Position numbers and translations under genes: made by a program
Notes under the pieces: model-generated
Seen by the model: only the letters and a program-made list of their open reading frames with translations
What the model was told of the DNA's origin: nothing
Databases searched by the model: none
Origin: CAYZXU01 sp964482535
GTDB lineage: Bacteria > Desulfobacterota > Desulfobacteria > Desulfobacterales > BuS5
Assembly (NCBI GenBank): GCA_964482535.1
Contig: CAYZXU010000071.1
Location: 1-12,652 of the forward strand
Length of the DNA: 12,652 nucleotides
Direction of reading: 5' to 3'
Part shown: positions 6,636 to 12,652 of the stretch, one piece after another
Layout: every line of letters starts with the position of its first letter
How positions within the stretch are numbered: the first letter of the stretch is position 1

Positions 6636-9600
6636 TTAAGGAATTAAAGCTTGCTCCATCCTGTCTATCAGATCTATTTTCGGCATGTCCCTATATATTC
6701 CGAACAAGGGACCTCTATCAGGGTTAACCCCTCTGATAAAAATATAAAAAACTCCCCCAAAATTTTTTTCATAATTATAATCCGGAATACGGTTTTTAAG
6801 ATATTGATGCACAGCAAGAGTGTAGAGATGATACTGCAAAAAATAGAGTTCTTCATTCATGGTTAAAACAAGGGTTTCCTGGTTATAATCTTCTATTATT
6901 CTTCCGAGAAGGTTCGATTTCCAGTCCACAATATAAAATCTGTTTTCATAAAAAAAAATCAGATCTATAAACCCTTTCATAAAACCCCTGGTAGTTGAAA
7001 AATTCAGTCTTCCCATCTGCTCAGAAAAACTCGTTGGAATACCGGTGCAGCTTTTAAAATGGGATATAAAAATATTTTCTAATTTTTCAGGGTTTATTCT
7101 ATTTAAGGGAAAATAGAATTCCATCTCATTAACCCTGTCTTTGGTTTCTATGCACGATAATCTTAAATCCTTATCATATGATTCAGGAAAAAGCCGAGTG
7201 GAAATTACATTTTTTACCATCCTGACAACGGTTTTATCCCATGCAGGATCAAATCCGTATTCATTTAATCTGTTTTTAACCAAAATATCGATTTTTTCAG
7301 AATCTTTGGTTGTAAAATCAAGATGTTCGAATATGTCATGAAAAAATATTCCAGCATGAGCCCCGGCAGGAAAAGAGAAAATATCGTTTTTGTCTGAAAT
7401 TTCTGAAGGTTTTTTCTCTGCTGCGTCATGTTTATTAGTAGAACTACCTGAAATAATAGACGAATAGCTTGAAATCTTCCAGCTTGTGTCAATTTTTTCT
7501 GTAAATTTTTTTAAATATTTTTTTTTATCCTCCTCTTTTTTATATGCGTTTTTTTCCCGGGCAGAGCCATTATAAAGAGGAAGAAGGGAAAATTTTATCG
7601 TGCCCGAAGACCTCGCTGCAATATCTTTTAAATCATCTATAAGGTTTTCATCTGTTTTTGAGGATAACTGCTTTTTTAGTTTATCTGTAATATCTTCATT
7701 TAAGCTGTTGAATGATAAGTCTCGGTTATGTAAAATATAGGCCATGGATGATGTTTCAGATTTATTGATTTTGCCCCAGGCCATATAACATTTTTTTTTT
7801 GCCCTTGTCAGTGCAACATATAGCAACCTGATATTTTCAGCCAAAAGCTCATTTTTTGCAAGGCAAAGATTTTTTTTACGCTCATCAGAGCCGATATCAA
7901 AAACAAGCCTTTTTGCTTTATTATTTTCATGAAATAAAAATTCTTTGTCATTAATAATTGAGCCGTCCCATCCAAAGGGTGAAAAAATAACATCATATTC
8001 CATGCCCTTGCTTTTATGGATTGTTACTATTTTAACCGAATCTTCATCACTTTCCAGACGAAGCTGATGCTCTTCATTTTCAGTAGCAGCGTTTGATCTT
8101 TTTTCAGAAAGCCATTTTAAAAGCCCTGTTATTCCACTATGCCTTTCAGATTCTTTTTGCAGTATTTCCGAAAGATGAAGAATATTGGTAAGCCTTCTTT
8201 CACCGTCATAGTATGACAGTATCCGTTTTTTAACTTTCTCCATAGAGATAAAACTTTTAAACATTCTGATAAAACCGTATCCTGTCCATAACCGATTATA
8301 TGTTATAAACCTGGAAAACCATCTGTTCCACCAGATGGAGTCGTCTTTGGATATGTCAAGATCTTCTCCTGAAACACCGATCATATCAGTTACAAGGGCA
8401 GCTCTTAGCATATTTTCGTTGTCAGGTTCCCCAATGCCTGCCAATATCCTGTGCACCTCTTCTGCTTCATGGGAATCGAATATATTATCGGCATTATATA
8501 AAACAGAAGGGATATTTTTTAACACAAGGGAATCTTTTATTATTTGTGCCTGGGCATTGGTTCTCACTAACACAGCGATGTTGCCTGGTTTAAACTTTAT
8601 CTCTGAATCTGGAGATGAAATAGAAATAAGATTATCTATCTCTTTTGCAACTGCATTGGAAATAAGCTGAACTGCAACCGGTTTATTTACAGACTTTTCT
8701 TCTTCGGCAGGTAAATACCATAAATTAAAAGGAGCGGACGTAGAAAAATCCTCTTTTTTTGCGGCATCAGAACAGATAAAAGGTATCTCTTTGAATATGA
8801 ATGGATTAGAAACATTGGAGAAAATAGTATTTACCGCTGTTATAAGTCCGGGATCAGAACGCCAGTTTTTTTTCAGGGTAAACCTGTTATCAGCATCTTC
8901 AGAGGCTTTTATATAGGAAAATATATCGGCCCCCCTGAATCCGTATATGGCCTGTTTGGGATCTCCTATCATAAAGATAGTTTTATCTTTTGGTGAAAAG
9001 AGCTTTGAAAATATTTCATACTGAATTAGATCCGTATCCTGGAACTCATCCACAAGAGCTGCCTGATACTTCTGTCGTATGGCTTTGGCAAGGCTGTCTC
9101 CACCCTCTCCCTTAACGGCATTATTCACCTTTATGAGAAGGTCGTCAAAAAAATTAATATTAGCAGCCTCTTTTTTTTCAGTCAGCTCATTTTTTGCAAA
9201 TTTAAAAAATTCAGATTTAATACAGATAAAGTATTGTTCCATCTGGATTTCAAGGGATATGCTTAAATTCCATAATTTATCACATATATCAAAAAAAGGG
9301 TGAAAAACGCCAGGCATACCGTTTTTTCTAAATTTTTCAAGTTTTGAGGATGTAAAATTTTGAAAACCTTTAAATAATGGAAACCCTGATCCGCCTGCAA
9401 CAAATCTTTCCATGGATTCGAGCATGGGAAGAACCTTTGATTTTTTGTAAGTCCCTGCTTTTAGCGAAGGAGAGGAAAGCAGCGCTTCAATTTCATGCCT
9501 GACAAGGGGCCAACCGGTATAAACTTTTTTTAATTCTTCTCTGTATAAGGGGAGACCGGTTATATGCGGTTTTTTTATATCAGGAATTATTTTTATATGT

Positions 9601-10214
9601 GGAGATTTGAGCTTTCTCAGGAACTTTAAGAAAAACTCAGGTCCTTTTAGTTTTTTTAATGCCCAGGCGGTTATCTCAGGCTGGGAATTGTAAAAATTTT
9701 TTCTCCAGAAATCATCAGCGACTTCCTGGAACAGCGCTGTTTTTTCTGTAACAAGTTCTGTATTAAACAGAGCGCCGGTTTCAAATGCATTTTCATAGAG
9801 TATCTTCTGGCAAAAACCGTGTATTGTAAATATCGAAGCCAAATCAAAATTGGCAAGCGCATCCTCTATGATTCTTAAGCTGGAAAGAGAATCGTATTTC
9901 AGGGTCAGGGCATCAAGGAATTCATCTGGTTCTGATTTTTTTGGCTCTGATTTTTTTGGTTCTGATCTTTTTGGTTCCGATTCCTTTAAAAAGGCTTCCC
10001 TTGCCTCACTAAGCCTGTTTCTTATCCTCTCTTTCAGCTCTGAAGCTGCCGCCTTTGTAAAGGTTACAACAAGAATCTCTTCCACAGGCATTTTTTTTTC
10101 AAGTATCAGTCTTAAAAAAAGAGACGCAATAGTATGGGTCTTACCGGTGCCTGCACTGGCTTCAATAAGGTTGGTTCCTGTAAGAGGGGCTTTTAAGGGG
10201 TCTATTGGCAGCAT
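6636..10214 (-). CDS. recB: Exodeoxyribonuclease V beta subunit, RecB helicase-nuclease
   Basis: A 1192-residue protein (E. coli RecB is 1180), the 3'-5' helicase and only nuclease of RecBCD, which resects double-strand ends and loads RecA. UvrD-type helicase motifs in order: Walker A EASAGTGKT at 18-26, VVTFTKAAASELKERI at 49-64, Walker B VDEFQDTD at 388-395, GDPKQAIYGFRGAD at 417-430, KKNWRSDP at 448-455, TIHKSKGMEYD at 731-741, and LLYVALTRAK at 797-806. The C-terminal nuclease has H959 in FFHDIFEH, D1084 in GFIDL, and D1097-x-K1099 in VDWKSN. The spacing matches E. coli H956, D1067, D1080 and K1082, and YFLQYHLYTLAVHQYL follows. A five-residue repeat (SEPKK) is inserted at 79-96. ATG is 9 bases after the larB stop. 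Both motor and nuclease look intact. The RecC partner is not in the window. Confidence 0.96.
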   Translation of the reverse strand: MLPIDPLKAPLTGTNLIEASAGTGKTHTIASLFLRLILEKKMPVEEILVVTFTKAAASELKERIRNRLSEAREAFLKESEPKRSEPKKSEPKKSEPDEFLDALTLKYDSLSSLRIIEDALANFDLASIFTIHGFCQKILYENAFETGALFNTELVTEKTALFQEVADDFWRKNFYNSQPEITAWALKKLKGPEFFLKFLRKLKSPHIKIIPDIKKPHITGLPLYREELKKVYTGWPLVRHEIEALLSSPSLKAGTYKKSKVLPMLESMERFVAGGSGFPLFKGFQNFTSSKLEKFRKNGMPGVFHPFFDICDKLWNLSISLEIQMEQYFICIKSEFFKFAKNELTEKKEAANINFFDDLLIKVNNAVKGEGGDSLAKAIRQKYQAALVDEFQDTDLIQYEIFSKLFSPKDKTIFMIGDPKQAIYGFRGADIFSYIKASEDADNRFTLKKNWRSDPGLITAVNTIFSNVSNPFIFKEIPFICSDAAKKEDFSTSAPFNLWYLPAEEEKSVNKPVAVQLISNAVAKEIDNLISISSPDSEIKFKPGNIAVLVRTNAQAQIIKDSLVLKNIPSVLYNADNIFDSHEAEEVHRILAGIGEPDNENMLRAALVTDMIGVSGEDLDISKDDSIWWNRWFSRFITYNRLWTGYGFIRMFKSFISMEKVKKRILSYYDGERRLTNILHLSEILQKESERHSGITGLLKWLSEKRSNAATENEEHQLRLESDEDSVKIVTIHKSKGMEYDVIFSPFGWDGSIINDKEFLFHENNKAKRLVFDIGSDERKKNLCLAKNELLAENIRLLYVALTRAKKKCYMAWGKINKSETSSMAYILHNRDLSFNSLNEDITDKLKKQLSSKTDENLIDDLKDIAARSSGTIKFSLLPLYNGSAREKNAYKKEEDKKKYLKKFTEKIDTSWKISSYSSIISGSSTNKHDAAEKKPSEISDKNDIFSFPAGAHAGIFFHDIFEHLDFTTKDSEKIDILVKNRLNEYGFDPAWDKTVVRMVKNVISTRLFPESYDKDLRLSCIETKDRVNEMEFYFPLNRINPEKLENIFISHFKSCTGIPTSFSEQMGRLNFSTTRGFMKGFIDLIFFYENRFYIVDWKSNLLGRIIEDYNQETLVLTMNEELYFLQYHLYTLAVHQYLKNRIPDYNYEKNFGGVFYIFIRGVNPDRGPLFGIYRDMPKIDLIDRMEQALIP
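9928..9987. repeat. 15-bp tandem repeat inside recB
   Basis: Four 15-base units start at 9928, 9943, 9958 and 9973. The + strand consensus is GGTTCTGATTTTTTT; the first three units differ by one base each and the fourth is more diverged (GGTTCCGATTCCTTT). On the recB strand they encode SEPKR-SEPKK-SEPKK-SEP at residues 79-96. A unit of 15 bases keeps the reading frame whatever the copy number. The T-runs and short period make slippage or unequal recombination likely sources of length change. Confidence 0.9.
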
Positions 10215-10223
10215 AAAAAAATT

Positions 10224-10991
10224 CTACCCATTGTTTAAAATTTTTCCTTTATTTATTATGGACGCCATATAACCCGCGCCAAATCCATTGTCTATATTTA
10301 CCACTGCAACATTTGAGCTGCAACTGTTAAGCATTGCAAAAAGAGCTGTTATGCCTCCAAAACTCACACCGTAGCCAATGCTGGTTGGAACAGCTATGAC
10401 CGGAGCGCTTACCATCCCTGCCACAACGCTTGGAAGCGCTCCTTCCATCCCTGCCACTACAATTAAGACGGAAGCCTTTTTAATTATATCTTTATGGCTG
10501 AAAAGTCTGTGAATACCGGCTACACCCACGTCAAAAACCGTTTCCACCACGTTCCCCATGGCTCTTGAAGTAAGGCAGGCTTCCATTGCAACCGGAATAT
10601 CAGATGTTCCTGCTGATATTACAAGTATCGTACCCGTACCCTCAACAGGAGTGTTGTTTTTTCCCCATATGAGCATCCTTGCATCGCTGTGGTAAACAGC
10701 ATCAGGAAAACGCAAAAGAACCCTGTCCGCTTTTTGACGATCCGTGCGTGTAACAAGGATTATGTTTTCCTGAACCGCCATTTTTTCCATAATGCCGACA
10801 ATCTGCCTCGCTGTTTTACCCTGACCGAAAATGACCTCGGGAAACCCCTTGCGCATGGAGCGCTGATGATCAATATGCGCATAATCAATATCCTCCATGG
10901 ATAAATGCATGAGTGTTTCAGAGGCTTTTTCAACAGGTATTTCACCTGAAGCAACTGAGGCCAATATTTTATTTAATGACTCAATATTCAT
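10224..10991 (-). CDS. larB: Nickel-pincer cofactor biosynthesis protein LarB (PurE-like)
   Basis: A 255-residue protein that fits LarB along its whole length. The N-terminal helical part (about 1-50) runs into FPEVIFGQGKTARQI at 50-64. A PurE-like domain follows, with ISAGTSDIPVAMEA at 125-138, FDVGVAGIHRL at 153-163, VVAGMEGALPSVVAGM at 178-193 and PTSIGYGVSFGG at 202-213, then MLNSCSSNV. LarB carboxylates the pyridinium ring of nicotinic acid adenine dinucleotide and cleaves its phosphoanhydride, the first step toward the nickel-pincer cofactor of lactate racemase and related LarA-type enzymes. LarC, LarE and a LarA are not in this window. The ATG is 20 bases after the upstream dehydratase stop with only a weak GGGAAA before it. 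The stop is 9 bases before recB, so larB is most likely co-transcribed with both neighbours. Confidence 0.92.
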   Translation of the reverse strand: MNIESLNKILASVASGEIPVEKASETLMHLSMEDIDYAHIDHQRSMRKGFPEVIFGQGKTARQIVGIMEKMAVQENIILVTRTDRQKADRVLLRFPDAVYHSDARMLIWGKNNTPVEGTGTILVISAGTSDIPVAMEACLTSRAMGNVVETVFDVGVAGIHRLFSHKDIIKKASVLIVVAGMEGALPSVVAGMVSAPVIAVPTSIGYGVSFGGITALFAMLNSCSSNVAVVNIDNGFGAGYMASIINKGKILNNG

Positions 10992-11011
10992 AATAATTTC
11001 CCAAATTAAGG

Positions 11012-12652
11012 TTATGGTGCAGGAGCATATTCAGGGACAATCTCTTTCAGCTTTGCTTTAATTTTATCTTCATTTCTAACATCGGCCAGATTTACAAGCT
11101 CGTTGATTTTATCATTTAACAGATTAATATCACAATAATTTCCTTTAAGCATCATTATTTTATCATGATCTGTGGGCACAACGCCCTCCCCTTCTGTAAT
11201 CAGCTCTTCATAGAGTTTTTCTCCGGGTCGCAGCCCTATATATTCAATTTTGACATCAATCTCAGGTTCAAATCCTGAAAAGCGTATAAGATCTTTGGCC
11301 ATATCTGAAATTTTAATGGGCGAGCCCATCTCAAGCAGAAATATTTCACTGCCGTTTCCCATGGAGCCTGCCTGAAGAATAAGCTGACAGGCCTCGGGAA
11401 TAGTCATGAAATAGCGGGTTACTTCGGGATGAGTAACAGTGACAGGACCTCCTTTTTCAATCTGTTTTTTAAAAAGAGGTATAACACTTCCAACACTTCC
11501 AACTACGTTTCCAAAACGAACCGTCATAAACCTTGTTCCGGATTTGTTATGCCCGTTTTGACACTGCACCAACATTTCCGCCACCCGCTTTGATGCGCCC
11601 ATGATATTGGCCGGTCTGACTGCCTTGTCTGTGGAGACAAAAACAAAACTCTTAGCGCCGGATGTCCTGGCTGTTTCAACCATATTTAAGGTACCCTGGA
11701 TATTATTTTCCACAGCCTTCCAGGGCTGAAGTTCCAGCATGGGAACATGCTTGTATGCTGCAGCGTGAAAAATTGTATGGGGACTGTATTGCCGGAAAAC
11801 GCTTTCAAGCTCTTTTTTGTTGCGGACATCCGCCAGAACAGGCACAACATTTATATGTTCAAAATTTTTTTTAAGCTCCAGGTCAATTTCATATAAAGGG
11901 CTTTCAGCCCTTTCATACAGCAGGATGGTGTCAGGTAGAAACCTGCAAATCTGTCTGCAGAGCTCTGACCCGATAGACCCGCCGGCACCTGTAACAAGAA
12001 CTGTCTGACCTTTTAGATATCCTCCGATCTTTTTTTCATTCAGTTTTATTAAATCACGTCCCAAAAGATCCCTGTAAGCCACATCTCTTATAGATTTAAC
12101 TGAAACCCTGCCGTCAATAAGCTCGCCCATACCCGGAATTGTTTTAAACTCAATGCCGCTTTTATTGCAATGGTCTATGATATTACGCATCTGACCGGAA
12201 TTTACAGACGGGATTGCAATAAGGGCAGAATCTGCCCCTGTCTGCTCTGCCACTTCCTTTATTTTAGAAACAGGCCCCATAACAGGAAGCCCGTGAATCT
12301 TTTTCCCTATTTTTGTGGGATGATCATCAAGAAAGCCTATAACATCATATTTAAGGCTGGCATTGTCGCGCAGCTCCCTGAATATTTTTTCTCCGCAGTT
12401 GCCTGCTCCTATTATAATAAGCCTTTTTTTAGAACCGGTATTTTTTGATAAAAAACGGTTTAAAAATTCTTTAATTCCATTTTTAAACCTCCCATCTCCC
12501 AAAAATTCAAAATAAAAACGGACAGACAGCCTGAATCCTGCAATAAAGAGAATAGACAGACACCAGTCTATTACAAAGACCGAGCGTGAAAAATCTGCAA
12601 ATCTGGTTTGAAGAAGAATTATAAAAACAATTATCAGTGAACTTAAGGTTGA
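11012..12652 (-). CDS. WbpM/CapD-like UDP-sugar 4,6-dehydratase, 5' end outside window
   Basis: The frame stays open to the window edge, so 546 C-terminal residues are visible and the true start lies beyond 12652. A TTG at 12502 is not the start: the frame upstream of it encodes the end of a membrane domain (hydrophobic stretches at visible residues 4-14 and 25-40, with FSRSVFVIDW between), as expected for the long, membrane-anchored WbpM class. Next come a Rossmann-like region with IIGAGNCGEKI at visible 80-90 and the dehydratase core with VTGAGGSIGSE at 220-230. The catalytic Ser-Met-Lys set is in VSTDKAVRPANIMGASK (S340, M351, K355), where Met replaces the usual Tyr, as in WbpM. LRPGEKLYEEL is at 474-484. 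The likely reaction is UDP-GlcNAc to UDP-4-keto-6-deoxy sugar for QuiNAc or FucNAc in O-antigen or capsule. Its larB, recB, recD neighbours are unrelated in function. Confidence 0.92.
   Translation of the reverse strand, partial: STLSSLIIVFIILLQTRFADFSRSVFVIDWCLSILFIAGFRLSVRFYFEFLGDGRFKNGIKEFLNRFLSKNTGSKKRLIIIGAGNCGEKIFRELRDNASLKYDVIGFLDDHPTKIGKKIHGLPVMGPVSKIKEVAEQTGADSALIAIPSVNSGQMRNIIDHCNKSGIEFKTIPGMGELIDGRVSVKSIRDVAYRDLLGRDLIKLNEKKIGGYLKGQTVLVTGAGGSIGSELCRQICRFLPDTILLYERAESPLYEIDLELKKNFEHINVVPVLADVRNKKELESVFRQYSPHTIFHAAAYKHVPMLELQPWKAVENNIQGTLNMVETARTSGAKSFVFVSTDKAVRPANIMGASKRVAEMLVQCQNGHNKSGTRFMTVRFGNVVGSVGSVIPLFKKQIEKGGPVTVTHPEVTRYFMTIPEACQLILQAGSMGNGSEIFLLEMGSPIKISDMAKDLIRFSGFEPEIDVKIEYIGLRPGEKLYEELITEGEGVVPTDHDKIMMLKGNYCDINLLNDKINELVNLADVRNEDKIKAKLKEIVPEYAPAP

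Noticed and set aside
4780..10214. recBD as part of a new anti-phage system
   Set aside because: Both proteins match ordinary RecB and RecD in length and motifs. The neighbours are a sugar dehydratase, larB and a wzz-like gene, with no nuclease toxin, sensor or mobile-element marks that would suggest a defence island.
9850..10272. 140-codon + strand frame with GSDFF repeats
   Set aside because: It is antisense to recB. Its repeats are the 15-bp recB minisatellite read on the other strand, and it has no ribosome site or recognisable domain.
12500..12502. TTG as the start of the WbpM-like gene (496-residue version)
   Set aside because: The frame continues without a stop to 12652 and encodes membrane-domain sequence typical of WbpM, so the gene runs off the window.

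Overview
The window carries eight protein genes on an AT-rich chromosome segment. Their mix is typical of a Gram-negative anaerobe of the Desulfobacterota (Desulfobacterales-like): an HD-GYP response regulator, a short four-cysteine protein, a Wzz-type chain-length protein, a WbpM-type dehydratase, RecB/RecD and LarB. The taxonomic call is an inference from gene content and codon style, not from a marker gene. I see no tRNA, rRNA, CRISPR array, insertion sequence or phage gene.

Left part, + strand (92-3019): a receiver/HD-GYP response regulator that starts at TTG, a 62-residue Cys4 protein beginning one base after its stop codon, and glucose-6-phosphate isomerase (pgi) after a 41-base gap. 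A 9-bp hairpin lies just behind pgi, where it meets the convergent wzz-like gene.

Middle, - strand (3098-4552): a 484-residue Wzz-like polysaccharide co-polymerase. A 227-base AT-rich leader (4553-4779) separates it from recD and holds a likely terminator and a strong inverted repeat. It therefore probably has its own transcription start.

Right part, - strand (4780 to the window edge): a tight four-gene run in the order WbpM/CapD-like nucleotide-sugar dehydratase (5' end outside the window), larB, recB, recD, with gaps of 20, 9 and 8 bases. It looks like one transcription unit joining an envelope-sugar enzyme, a nickel-pincer cofactor enzyme and two subunits of exonuclease V. No recC sits next to recB or anywhere in the window, although both Rec proteins look like the kinds that work with RecC.

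Most of the window is ordinary housekeeping sequence, and I found no convincing new multi-gene system. The points most worth a second look are the missing recC and the larB-recB linkage, the Cys4 protein coupled to the HD-GYP gene, a 15-bp in-frame minisatellite in recB, and the structured leader before wzz.
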